DNA of 64,000 nucleotides from Undibacterium piscinae (GTDB lineage Bacteria > Pseudomonadota > Gammaproteobacteria > Burkholderiales > Burkholderiaceae_D), in the NCBI GenBank assembly GCA_003970805.2, contig CP051152.1, forward strand, positions 3,844,001 through 3,908,000. Direction: 5' to 3'. Positions 18,539-25,935 of this stretch are shown here, piece by piece. Each line of letters starts with the position of its first letter. Within the stretch, counting starts at the first letter, position 1. The position numbers were made by a program, and so were the translations under genes. The notes under the pieces were generated by a model. It saw nothing but the letters and a program-made list of their open reading frames with translations. It was not told where the DNA came from and made no database searches.

Positions 18539-19246
18539 ATGAGTATCACCGTCGCAGTGCGCGAGGCGTTTGCCTTGCTGCTGTCGGGTGATGCCGATTT
18601 GTGGCAAATCGTCTGGGTCTCGCTCAAGACTTCCGTGCTCGGGCTGGCATTGGCAACGGTGCCGGCGGTAATCGCTGGCTATCTGATCGCCAGCAGCCGG
18701 TTTCGCGGGCGCCGCGTGCTGATCTGGCTGGTGCAGGCGGCGCTGTCACTGCCTACCGTCTTGATCGGTTTGCTGCTGTATTTATTACTCAGTCGTCAGG
18801 GAGCTTTCGGCTCGCTGCACTGGCTGTTTTCCCAATCCGGCATGATCGCCGGCCAATCCCTGATCGCCTTGCCGGTATTAATTGCGCTGACCTTAAGTGC
18901 AGTACAGGCGGCCGATCCGCGTCTGGCCGAGACTGCCATTACGCTGGGCGCCAGTCGCTGGCAGGTGATGTGTACCGTCTTGTACGAAGTGCGCTTTGGC
19001 GTGATGGCCGCACTGATCTATGGGTTCGGGCGTGTGATTTCGGAAGTTGGTTGCGCCATGATGGTGGGCGGCAATATCGCCGGTGCGACCCGTACCATCA
19101 CCACCGCGATAGCGCTGGAAACCAGCAAGGGTGAGTTCGCCCAGGGTATTGCATTGGGCGTGGTGCTGATCACGCTGGCACTACTACTCAATGCCGCTTT
19201 GCTGCTACTGCAAGGTGATGCGCGCCAGGCCGGATACCAGCGATGA
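18539..19246 (+). CDS. tupB: tungstate-type ABC transporter permease TupB
   Basis: Inner-membrane permease, 235 residues with about five or six helices. ALSLPTVLIGLLLYLLLSRQGAFG and the coupling motif AETAITLGASRWQVMCTVLYE are typical of the TupB branch of oxyanion importers, as is FGRVISEVGCAMMVGGNIAGATRTITTAIALETSKG. TupB pairs with an ATPase (next gene, overlapping by 4 bases) and a periplasmic TupA, which is not in this window. Molybdate cannot be excluded as the substrate. Confidence 0.85.
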   Translation: MSITVAVREAFALLLSGDADLWQIVWVSLKTSVLGLALATVPAVIAGYLIASSRFRGRRVLIWLVQAALSLPTVLIGLLLYLLLSRQGAFGSLHWLFSQSGMIAGQSLIALPVLIALTLSAVQAADPRLAETAITLGASRWQVMCTVLYEVRFGVMAALIYGFGRVISEVGCAMMVGGNIAGATRTITTAIALETSKGEFAQGIALGVVLITLALLLNAALLLLQGDARQAGYQR

Positions 19247-19920
19247 GCCCCTTAATTAGCCTGCAAGGCATACAAAAACGCTTCGGGCAGAAACCGGAGC
19301 GTGGGGCCTCGCGCGAGCTATTGCTCGATATTGATACCCTGATCATAGCGCGCGCCAGCGCCTATGTGCTTACCGGCATCAACGGCGCCGGCAAAAGCAC
19401 TTTGCTGCGCATACTCAGTGGCCTCGATAGTGCGCAGATCGCACAGGCGAGTTTTATGGGAACGCCGCTCAACTGGTTTCCCTATCCGGCACTGCTACGC
19501 GCCAACATCGTCTATGTGCATCAGCATCCGGTGATGTTTGCCGATACGGTGGCCGGCAATATCGCGTATGGCCTGAAAGTACGTGGTATGCCGGCGGCAC
19601 AGCAACAGCAAGCGCTGCAAGATGCCATGCAATGGGCCGGTATAACCCATCTGAGTGAGCAGCCGGCAAATACGCTGTCGGGCGGCGAAAAGCAAAGGGT
19701 GGCATTGGCCAGGGCGAAAGTCTTGCGGTCGCAATTATTGCTGCTAGACGAGCCCACCTCCAACCTCGACGGCGAAGCGCGCGAACAGGTGATAGCCCTG
19801 ATCCCTGAATTGATCCGTGAGGGTAGTAGCGTCATCATGGTTTGCCATGACCGCGACTTGATTGCCTTACCGGGCGTGCACAGGCTAAAGCTGCGTGACG
19901 GTAAGCTGGAAAGCCGTTAA
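19243..19920 (+). CDS. tupC: tungstate-type ABC transporter ATP-binding protein TupC
   Basis: ATPase partner of TupB, 225 residues. Walker A is GINGAGKSTLL, the signature LSGGEKQRVALARA, Walker B LLLLDEPTSNLD, and the switch His lies in VIMVCHDRDL. Compared with larger molybdate ATPases it lacks a C-terminal TOBE domain, as expected for TupC. Its ATG overlaps the tupB stop. The convergent VOC gene ends 4 bp after its stop. Confidence 0.87.
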   Translation: MSPLISLQGIQKRFGQKPERGASRELLLDIDTLIIARASAYVLTGINGAGKSTLLRILSGLDSAQIAQASFMGTPLNWFPYPALLRANIVYVHQHPVMFADTVAGNIAYGLKVRGMPAAQQQQALQDAMQWAGITHLSEQPANTLSGGEKQRVALARAKVLRSQLLLLDEPTSNLDGEAREQVIALIPELIREGSSVIMVCHDRDLIALPGVHRLKLRDGKLESR

Positions 19921-19923
19921 GTT

Positions 19924-20337
19924 CTAAAGCTCATCCTCAGCATCAGTATCAGCGTCATGGCAGCAGACGCAGATCTTATTGCCGTCAGGGTCACGAAAAT
20001 ACGCACCGTAATAATCGGCATGATACTGCGGCCGCAAGCCCGGCTCACCGTCACAGACACCACCATTTTCTAATGCCAGCGCATGACATAGCCTGACCGT
20101 TTTTCTATCGGCTGCAAGGAGGGCAATCATCTGCCCGTTACCCGGAGTACTGGCTTCGCCATTAAAGGCCTGACCGATGACAAACAGCGGCCGCGGCGCA
20201 TGTCGCGCCACCCAGCCAGCCCAGGGTTTTTCTGCATCACAAAATTTCAGACTGAGATCGAGGCTTTCCATGAGCGGGGAATAAAAACCTAAGGCCCGGT
20301 GGAAATCCGTGATGCCGATAAATACGTGAGAGATCAT
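19924..20337 (-). CDS. VOC (glyoxalase/dioxygenase-like) family protein
   Basis: A single-domain vicinal-oxygen-chelate protein of about 137 residues. It starts MISHVFIGITDFHRALGFYSPLME, with the first metal-ligand His, and ends YYGAYFRDPDGNKICVCCH, the usual last beta-strand with the terminal ligand region. The open frame extends 15 codons upstream (to 20382), but the family N-terminus begins at the internal ATG. Members include glyoxalase I-like and fosfomycin-resistance-like enzymes; the substrate cannot be inferred. Convergent with tupC. Confidence 0.85.
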   Translation of the reverse strand: MISHVFIGITDFHRALGFYSPLMESLDLSLKFCDAEKPWAGWVARHAPRPLFVIGQAFNGEASTPGNGQMIALLAADRKTVRLCHALALENGGVCDGEPGLRPQYHADYYGAYFRDPDGNKICVCCHDADTDAEDEL

Positions 20338-20410
20338 AGGGGGGCGCGGTATCAAAAGTTGGGCCGTAATTTGCGTCATCAATGGCGCTTAATGTTGTAA
20401 ACCACCGTGC

Positions 20411-20476
20411 CATCACGCATATTCTATGCGGGTTTCAAGGCACTGTGTTTGAAGAGGCGCATGGAATATGCGCGGT
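20411..20476. repeat. dispersed palindrome, family A (left of the AT-rich gene)
   Basis: ATCACGCATATTCTATGCG and GGCGCATGGAATATGCGCGG form the two arms around about 30 bases. It marks the left border of the accessory region, just upstream of the VOC gene. Confidence 0.75.
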
Positions 20477-20544
20477 GGCCGTGCCTGGTTTTAGAAAAGT
20501 AGATTGTAGCGAGATTTAGATGCCGCGGCTTTTTCGGGCATGCA

Positions 20545-20574
20545 TACGGCGCGATAGATGAGATGCATTGTGCC
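20545..20574. repeat. left inverted repeat flanking the AT-rich gene
   Basis: TACGGCGCGATAGATGA here has its complement at 21463-21479 (TACGGCGTGATAGATGA read on the minus strand, one mismatch). The repeats bracket the orphan gene at 20619-21434 and may be the ends of a small mobile cassette. Confidence 0.55.
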
Positions 20575-20618
20575 TTCTTGCTTTGCTTTCATTGCTTTTT
20601 CGTTAGGTTTGTATCACG

Positions 20619-21434
20619 ATGAGCGAAATTAAAGGTGAAGTGATGATGTTAAATGAAACAGTTAAATTTAAAAACAGAAATGGTTTTATCAAACGCTGGG
20701 GAAGCTCGCATCCATTAGTTTTAGAGAAAATTATTCTATATTTAAACCACAATAACTTTATAGGCCCGGTGTCGTGGAAAGACCCTTCGATCTTAACGTT
20801 TGTAAAAAAAAATGATGAGGATTTTTTTACTTCTGTATCGATTTGTGGAGTGCATGAGGATCCAAGCGGAGTGTTTAATTTTGATATATCGATAACAATT
20901 AGTTCTAAACTTGTTGGAGACGTCGAAGTATTTCTTGATCTATGGGAGATTGATCAGAATAGGGTTGAGAGTATATATAATTTTCCATATGCAAACTTAA
21001 TTATGGTGAGACTAAGTCATTTGAAATGGAATGTTGTAAAAGGCGAAAATCCGAGTTGGCAGGTTGTTAATGCTCCCCTTTCAATAGAGTTAGCTTTTGA
21101 AGTATGGAGACAAGATTGGGAGAGATTTGGTGTCCCATTTGTAAATCGGATCGAAAACAAAAGAGATATAGTTAATACTTTTTTTTGCTTAAAGGACTAT
21201 AAAAAAAATCCTTGGGTAAAATCAGATGGCCCTCAAACTTTCCTATTTTTTGAACGCGGAATAATTCTCCTAGCCCTTAATGGACAATTGGATGATGCCA
21301 AATCTTTATGGTTTGCATGGTCCTTAAATGTGGATGAATTGAAAAAATCAATGAGACCTTTAACTTATGATTTTGAGAAAAGAAGAGTATTAAAACTTCA
21401 GCAATGGCTCTCTGAAAAAACGAAAATTTCGTAA
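20619..21434 (+). CDS. AT-rich orphan protein of unknown function
   Basis: A 271-residue soluble protein with no signal peptide or membrane helix; no family is recognised. It is rich in Trp, Phe, Asn and Lys. Visible segments are a hydrophobic-aromatic core (VGDVEVFLDLWEI, YANLIMVRLSHLKWNVVKG), a long amphipathic part (SIELAFEVWRQDWERFGVPF) and a C-terminal helical part (RRVLKLQQWLSEK). The composition is much richer in A/T than the neighbours, which points to recent transfer. GGTGAAG at about 20634-20640 would suit a start at ATG 20643 or 20646 (MMLNETVKF) rather than 20619. It is flanked by imperfect inverted repeats and followed by an IS30 element. Such orphans can be immunity or defence-related proteins, but nothing here shows this. 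Confidence 0.75.
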   Translation: MSEIKGEVMMLNETVKFKNRNGFIKRWGSSHPLVLEKIILYLNHNNFIGPVSWKDPSILTFVKKNDEDFFTSVSICGVHEDPSGVFNFDISITISSKLVGDVEVFLDLWEIDQNRVESIYNFPYANLIMVRLSHLKWNVVKGENPSWQVVNAPLSIELAFEVWRQDWERFGVPFVNRIENKRDIVNTFFCLKDYKKNPWVKSDGPQTFLFFERGIILLALNGQLDDAKSLWFAWSLNVDELKKSMRPLTYDFEKRRVLKLQQWLSEKTKIS

Positions 21435-21447
21435 GATGAAACTCGGT

Positions 21448-21479
21448 CGGTCGCAATGTGCTTCATCTATCACGCCGTA
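21448..21479. repeat. right inverted repeat flanking the AT-rich gene
   Basis: TTCATCTATCACGCCGTA is the inverted partner of the repeat at 20545-20574, and the similarity continues weakly through CATTG. It lies 14 bp after the gene's stop and just before the IS30 end. Confidence 0.55.
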
Positions 21480-21493
21480 GGCAATCTCAAAAC

Positions 21494-22607
21494 GGTGGTC
21501 TAAAGTTCCAAGTGCAACACTAAATTTTTAAGAGAGGCTGATTGGTAGCCTCTTCAAATGTTAACCCGTCAAGCATGTGTGTCCAGACCTCATTTGGCGA
21601 GCGTCCTTTTAAGGTGACACGGGGACGTTCGTTTAACTCCATGGCAATACGGTGAAGTTGATATTGCGTTAGCTCTGACATATCCATTCCTTTCGGTAAA
21701 TATTGACGCAATAAGCCATTGGTATTCTCGACACCGCCCCGTTGCCAGGGACTGTGCGGGTCGCAAAAATAGACTTTGATTCCCGTTGCATCGCTTATCC
21801 GTTCGTGCTCCGCCATTTCGGAACCTTGATCGTATGTCATGGTGAGACATGCCCCCACCGGCATCCTTTTCAAGACACTCGCAAAACCCTGATAGGCAGA
21901 GTAAGCGTCACGCCGCTCTAATTTAATCAGGCTTACGCGACGACTCGTCCGTTCATACAAGACACCAACGGCACCAGGTGAACTTTTACCGCCAAGCAGC
22001 AAATCGCCCTCAAAATGACCAAGACGAACGCGCAAATCAGCCTCTTCCGGGCGGGCATGAATCAACTCTTTAATCCATGTCTTTCCATTGCCTTGGGTGC
22101 TGCTTTTGCGCTTCTTCCCTTCCTGCCGCAAATTGCTAACGATTTGACGTTTCAATTCGCCCTTAGGCAAAAGGTAGATGTGGTGATAGATCGTTGTATG
22201 TGACACTTGATAATCCGGAGTATCTGGAAATGCTCTTTGCAGCCATAAAGAAATCTGATTGGGCGACCAGGCCCGCTCTAGCTTAAATCTTACTTTAGCC
22301 CATAATCCTTCCGCATAGCGCGAGGCTAACTTACGCGGCCTTCTGGCTATGCGACGATTCTGGTGCGCTCTCTGATGCGCATGAATAGGTCTGTATTGAC
22401 CATGCTCATCACAACTTCTTTTAACCTCTCGGCAAATCGACGTTACATTGCGCCCCAGTCGCCTGGCTATCTCTCGTTTGCTTTGTTTCTCTTGCAACTG
22501 CCTGGCGATAAATTCTCGTTCTAGCTCTGTTAAATGCGTGTAGCTCATAGGACACTCCTGTTTGTATAAATTCTACAGAAGTGTTGCACTTGTTATTTTA
22601 GACCGCC
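21494..22607 (-). mobile_element. IS30-family insertion sequence
   Basis: The left end GGTGGTCTAAAGTTCCAAGT and the complemented right end GGCGGTCTAAAATAACAAGT are inverted repeats that continue through GCAACACT (about 28 bp, few mismatches). The trinucleotide AAC occurs on both outer sides (21491-21493 and 22608-22610), consistent with a 3-bp target duplication. The 1114-bp element holds a single complete transposase, so it looks intact and recent. Confidence 0.88.
21520..22548 (-). CDS. IS30-family transposase
   Basis: DDE transposase of 342 residues. The N-terminal helix-turn-helix has the IS30 signature (HLTELEREFIARQL...SKREIARRLGRNVTSICREVKR). The catalytic core shows GHFEGDLLLGG with the first Asp, MTYDQGSEMAEH with the second, and SPWQRGGVENTNGLLRQYLPKG with the Glu. 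The length is typical and there is no frameshift, so it is probably active. It lies within the terminal repeats at 21494 and 22607. Confidence 0.95.
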   Translation of the reverse strand: MSYTHLTELEREFIARQLQEKQSKREIARRLGRNVTSICREVKRSCDEHGQYRPIHAHQRAHQNRRIARRPRKLASRYAEGLWAKVRFKLERAWSPNQISLWLQRAFPDTPDYQVSHTTIYHHIYLLPKGELKRQIVSNLRQEGKKRKSSTQGNGKTWIKELIHARPEEADLRVRLGHFEGDLLLGGKSSPGAVGVLYERTSRRVSLIKLERRDAYSAYQGFASVLKRMPVGACLTMTYDQGSEMAEHERISDATGIKVYFCDPHSPWQRGGVENTNGLLRQYLPKGMDMSELTQYQLHRIAMELNERPRVTLKGRSPNEVWTHMLDGLTFEEATNQPLLKI

Positions 22608-22615
22608 AACAGGCG

Positions 22616-22854
22616 GCGCCACAGCGCATATTCCATGCGCTTCTTCAAGCACACTGGCCTGCGAGCCGCATGGAATATGCGTGTTGGCGGCATGCTGTTT
22701 TTGCTTTGCTGCGGCTTGGTCTTGTTGGTCTTCTTGTCGTTGTTGGGCGATTGCCGACCGGGGGTAGCCCGGTAGCTACTTCCTTTCTTTGCTTCGCCAA
22801 AGAAACGGAAGCAAAGAAAGGCGACGCAAAGTCGCTGCCCTTCGGGTGCCCAAT
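22616..22854. repeat. 239-bp direct repeat, copy 1
   Basis: This block recurs almost unchanged at 23067-23305, an offset of 451 bp. It contains a family A palindrome (22623-22683) and a sequence with short mirror words (TTTCTTTGCTTCGCC then AAAGAAAC/GCAAAGAAAGGCG), ending GGTGCCCAAT. Small open frames inside it have no protein-like character and are shared by all copies, so they are treated as non-coding. Confidence 0.85.
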
Positions 22855-23063
22855 CGGTGCACAGGGTCAGGTCTTGCGTTGACGTATTTCATGCTCTAAC
22901 TCAACTCGGCAAAGCGTAATGTGACTCGTCTATTAAGCCATAGGAAATCTCCGAATAGTCGGTGCACAGGGTCAGGTCTTGCGTTGACGTATTTCATGCT
23001 CTAACTCAACTCGGCAAAGCGTAATGTGACTCGTCTATTAAGCCATAGGAAATCTCCGAATAG
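22854..23063. repeat. 105-bp tandem duplication (2 units)
   Basis: A unit starting TCGGTGCACAGGGTCAGG and ending AATCTCCGAATAG occurs twice back to back, at 22854-22958 and 22959-23063, with no difference seen. It sits between the two 239-bp direct repeats, so the whole 451-bp step is a nested duplication. No coding role is apparent. Confidence 0.88.
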
Positions 23064-23066
23064 AAA

Positions 23067-23305
23067 GCGCCACTGCGCATATTCCATGCGCTTCTTCAAG
23101 CACACTGGCCTGCGAGCCGCATGGAATATGCGTGTTGGCGGCATGCTGTTTTTGCTTTGCTGCGGCTTGGTCTTGTTGGTCTTCTTGTCGTTGTTGGGCG
23201 ATTGCCGACCGGGGGTAGCCCAGTAGCTACTTCCTTTCTTTGCTTCGCCAAAGAAACGGAAGCAAAGAAAGGCGACGCAAAGTCGCTGCCCTTCGGGTGC
23301 CCAAT
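23067..23305. repeat. 239-bp direct repeat, copy 2, leading into composite element 1
   Basis: Second copy of the block at 22616-22854, with the family A palindrome at 23074-23134. Here it continues without a break into the forward arm of the composite inverted-repeat element that starts near 23280. A divergent inverted counterpart of its right half is at about 25936-26030. Confidence 0.85.
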
Positions 23306-23414
23306 TATGCAGGTCGTAAAATGGGAAAAGTTCGAAACTCGCCTTCGGCTCAAACACGAACCTTTCTGATCCATTTTCCGCCCCGCACAATTGGCAGCGC
23401 CACATGCGAATTCT

Positions 23415-23546
23415 AGTCAAAAGCCAAATCAAAAGCAGAGTCAAAAGCAGAGTCAAAAGCAGAGTCAAAAGCCGATTCAAAACCCAAGTCAAAACCCAAG
23501 TCAAAATCCAAGTCAAAATCCAAGTCAAAACCCAGGTCAAAAGCAG
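23415..23546. repeat. 12-bp tandem array, 11 units
   Basis: Eleven 12-bp units of the form NNTCAAAAGCAG or NNTCAAAACCCA, in the order GCCA, three GCAG, GCCG, CCCA/TCCA types, and a final GGTCAAAAGCAG. The homologous array at 25652-25723 has six units with the same first and last types, so the number of inner units varies. No partial reading frame in any direction looks like a real protein. Confidence 0.9.
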
Positions 23547-23574
23547 CACCGGATTGCCGTAGCTCGGAGCAAAC

Positions 23575-23666
23575 GTAGGGTGCGCCATGCGCACCGCTTA
23601 TGTCTCGGCTTACAAATATTTTCTTGTTGTTTCTGTCTATCCATTGGTGCGCACGGCGCACCCTAC
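23575..23666. repeat. dispersed palindrome, family B (copy in the repeat island)
   Basis: GTAGGGTGCGCCATGCGCACC and its near complement GGTGCGCACGGCGCACCCTAC enclose about 50 bases. Other copies are at 29588-29654, 34915-34985 and 39115-39186. Confidence 0.8.
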
Positions 23667-23750
23667 TTTAGTTCGGTAGGTGCGATTAGCAAGGCGTAAT
23701 CGCACGCACATCGCTATACCGTAGCGGTTTTTAAAACCGACCCGACCTTC

Positions 23751-23810
23751 ACGCATATTCTATGCGGCTCGCAGGCCTATGTGCTGGAAGAAGCGCATGG
23801 AATATGCGCG
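23751..23810. repeat. dispersed palindrome, family A (inside composite element 1)
   Basis: ACGCATATTCTATGCGG and AGCGCATGGAATATGCGCG are separated by about 25 bases. It appears inserted between the 12-bp array and the right arm of composite element 1; composite element 2 lacks it. Confidence 0.75.
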
Positions 23811-24116
23811 TTGGCAGGGCGGGCTAGCGAAAAAAATCCATTCAGCGCAGCATGCGTACGATTACGCTGCGCTAATCGTACCTACGCGGGCTTACGGAGA
23901 CGCGCAAGTCGCACTACGGATGTGTTGACCTTCGCCTTCCGCATGTGGCGCTGCCGCTTGTGCATGGCAGAAAATGGATTAGAAAGGTTCGTGTTTGAGC
24001 GTAGCGAGTTTCGAACTTTTCCCATTTTTTGACCTGCACAGGCGGGTACCCACAGGGCAGCGACTTTGAACTGCCCCCATAAAGTTGGACATCAATCCAA
24101 ACTATTGGGGTATTTC

Positions 24117-24647
24117 ATGAGCAAGTACACAAAGCAATTCAAAGTATCCGTTGTCGAACATTATTTGACGGGGGGTGCTGGTTTAAAAGATGTCGCAAAA
24201 TGCTACGATCTGGCACATTCGGTGTTGGGCAGATGGGTTGCCATGTATCGTTTGCGTGGCGCAGACGGTCTAGATAAAAAGTACAGCCATTACGATGCGC
24301 AGTTTAAGCTCTCGGTCTTGCAGCACATGTGGAAGCATCAGCTCTCTTACACTCAAACGGAACTCTTGTTCGATATTCGTGGTCCAGGTCGCCTTCGCAT
24401 CTGGGAACAGCATTATGATAGCGGCGGCATTGACGCCCTTACTCCACGCAAATGTGCACCACCCAAGATTATGACAACGAACACGACTAAAAAACCACCC
24501 GCATCCATTGACGTAGAAGATCAGCGAACCCATGAGGATTTACTGGCCGAGCTAAAGTACCTGCGCATGGAGAACGCCTACCTAAAAAAGTTGAAAGCCT
24601 TAGTTCAGCAACAAGCGCAAACAACATCGATCAAAAAGCGCAAATAG
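24117..24647 (+). CDS. IS3-family transposase OrfA (helix-turn-helix protein)
   Basis: DNA-binding subunit of the IS150-group transposase. From MSKYTKQFKVSVVEHYL it has two HTH units (GLKDVAKCYDLAHSVLGRWVAMY and LSYTQTELLFDIRGPGRLRIWEQ) and a C-terminal leucine-rich coil (EDLLAELKYLRMENAYLKKLKALV) for oligomerisation. The frame is open from 24066, but the ATG at 24117 gives the usual N-terminus. Its stop overlaps the orfB start by one base, which is where the programmed -1 frameshift making OrfAB occurs in this group. Confidence 0.9.
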   Translation: MSKYTKQFKVSVVEHYLTGGAGLKDVAKCYDLAHSVLGRWVAMYRLRGADGLDKKYSHYDAQFKLSVLQHMWKHQLSYTQTELLFDIRGPGRLRIWEQHYDSGGIDALTPRKCAPPKIMTTNTTKKPPASIDVEDQRTHEDLLAELKYLRMENAYLKKLKALVQQQAQTTSIKKRK

Positions 24648-25483
24648 TGCAAGAGCTAAGGCAACAATATCCCATCGCAGGCCTGCTCGTGCTGGCTGGT
24701 CTGGCACGCAGTACATTTTATTATCAGCAGAAAGCGCAGTTGATGGGGGATAAGTATGCGGATTTAAAGCAGAGTATCCGCGCGCTGTACGAGCGCCATC
24801 AGGGACGTTATGGCTATCGCCGCATCACTGCGGCACTTCAGCAATTGGGCACGTTTGTGAATCACAAAACCATACAGCGGCTTATGCAGGAATTGGGATT
24901 AAAGTCACTGGTCAGAATCAAAAAATACCGCTCGTACAAGGGCGATGTGGGACGTGCCGCGCCCAATATTTTGCAGCGCCAATTCGATGCACAGGAGGCA
25001 AATAAAAAATGGGTAACGGACGTCACTGAGTTCAAGGTAGCCGGAGAAAAACTGTATCTCTCACCGGTGATGGATTTGTATAACGGAGAAATTATTGCCT
25101 TTGAGACGTCAAAGCGACCTGTCTTTGAGATGGTGAGCAAGATGATCAAGAAGGCATTGGCTAGGCTGAAAGTTAAAGATAAATTGATACTCCATTCGGA
25201 TCAGGGCTGGCAATATCGCATGCCCGCCTACCAACGCCTGCTTGAACAAAATCAGGTGGAGCAAAGCATGTCGCGAAAGGGAAATTGTTTAGATAACGCA
25301 GCGATGGAGAGTTTCTTCGCAGTGCTAAAAACCGAGTATTTTTATTTAAATAAATTTACGACTGTAGAGGAACTTCAGGATGGTTTGGTCGCCTACATTC
25401 AGTACTATAATCACGATCGTATTAAGTTGAAACTAAACGGCTTGAGTCCAGTCCAATACCGAACTCAAGCCTCTATGGCATAA
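24647..25483 (+). CDS. IS3-family transposase OrfB (DDE integrase domain)
   Basis: Catalytic subunit, 278 residues. It has the HTH_21-like region (IRALYERHQGRYGYRRITAAL), then the rve integrase core: KKWVTDVTEFKV with the first Asp, LILHSDQGWQY with the second, and SRKGNCLDNAAMESFFAVLKTEYF with the Glu. No frame damage is seen, so the element may be active. In this family OrfB is made alone or as an OrfAB fusion by frameshifting. Confidence 0.93.
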   Translation: MQELRQQYPIAGLLVLAGLARSTFYYQQKAQLMGDKYADLKQSIRALYERHQGRYGYRRITAALQQLGTFVNHKTIQRLMQELGLKSLVRIKKYRSYKGDVGRAAPNILQRQFDAQEANKKWVTDVTEFKVAGEKLYLSPVMDLYNGEIIAFETSKRPVFEMVSKMIKKALARLKVKDKLILHSDQGWQYRMPAYQRLLEQNQVEQSMSRKGNCLDNAAMESFFAVLKTEYFYLNKFTTVEELQDGLVAYIQYYNHDRIKLKLNGLSPVQYRTQASMA

Positions 25484-25517
25484 GCAATTCCCTGTCCAAC
25501 TTTACGGGGTCAGTTCA

Positions 25518-25935
25518 AAGTCGCTGCCCTGCGGGTACCCAATTGTGCGGAACAGAAAATGGGAAGTGAAGCAAACTCGCTGCGCTCAGACAAGCTTCAC
25601 TTCTGATCCATTTTCCGCCCCGCACAATTGGCAGCGCCACATGCGAATTCGATTCAAAAGCCACGTCAAAAGCAGATTCAAAACCCAATTCAAAACCCAA
25701 TTCAAAACCCAGGTCAAAAGCAGTAGATTGTCGTAGTTCGAAGTGCTGTGATGTTGCCTGCGCAGTGGAGCGGTAGTCGCACTACGGATGTGTTGACGTT
25801 CGTTTTTCGCATGTGGCGCTGCCGCTTGTGCTGGGCAGAAAATGGATCAGGAATGAAGCTTGTCTGAGCGAAGCGAGTTTGCTTCGTTCCCCATTTTTTG
25901 ACTTGCACAGGCGGGCACCCGAAGGGCAGCGACTT
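25518..25935. repeat. composite inverted-repeat element with 12-bp array, copy 2
   Basis: The forward arm (25518 to about 25648) and the inverted arm (about 25806-25935) flank a 6-unit 12-bp array at 25652-25723. Both arms carry the inner variant GCAAACTCGCT..CGCTCAGACAAGC, itself able to form a hairpin, in place of the version shared by both arms of copy 1. A conserved stretch GTCGCACTACGGATGTGTTG precedes the inverted arm in both copies. Confidence 0.8.
25652..25723. repeat. 12-bp tandem array, 6 units
   Basis: Units in order: ATTCAAAAGCCA, CGTCAAAAGCAG, three ATTCAAAACCCA, GGTCAAAAGCAG. First and last unit types match the 11-unit array at 23415-23546, so the arrays are homologous and differ in inner copy number. 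Confidence 0.9.

Larger units (their letters stand above)
23280..24066. repeat. composite inverted-repeat element with 12-bp array, copy 1
   Basis: A forward arm (23280 to about 23411, AAGTCGCTGCCC ... GCGCCACATGCGAA) and an inverted arm (about 23935-24066) flank a 12-bp tandem array (23415-23546), a family B palindrome (23575-23666) and a family A palindrome (23751-23810). The variable inner part of both arms reads GGGAAAAGTTCGAAACTCGC, whereas both arms of copy 2 share a different version. The right arm stops exactly at the IS3 end. Confidence 0.8.
24067..25517 (+). mobile_element. IS3-family (IS150 group) insertion sequence
   Basis: The left end TGAACTGCCCCCATAAAGTT and the complemented right end TGAACTGACCCCGTAAAGTT are 25-bp inverted repeats continuing with GGACA. 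The 1451-bp element contains orfA and orfB. Its flanks are not direct repeats but mirror each other (GGGCAGCGACTT left, AAGTCGCTGCCC right), because it sits at the meeting point of two opposed repeat arms. This suggests a deletion or recombination after insertion. Confidence 0.88.

Noticed and set aside
22562..22882. Small open frames ending FLCFAKETEAKKGDAKSLPFG
   Set aside because: The same sequence occurs in every copy of the 239-bp repeat, and no start signal or codon bias supports it.
23415..23546. 12-bp repeats considered as a CRISPR array
   Set aside because: Units are contiguous without spacers and are far too short; no cas gene is present.
23001..23594. Long open frames across the 12-bp array (LTWVLTWI-type and FDLGFDLD-type repeats)
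   Set aside because: Frames stay open only because 12 is a multiple of 3. Several frames are open at once on both strands, and the rest of each frame runs through palindromic repeats.
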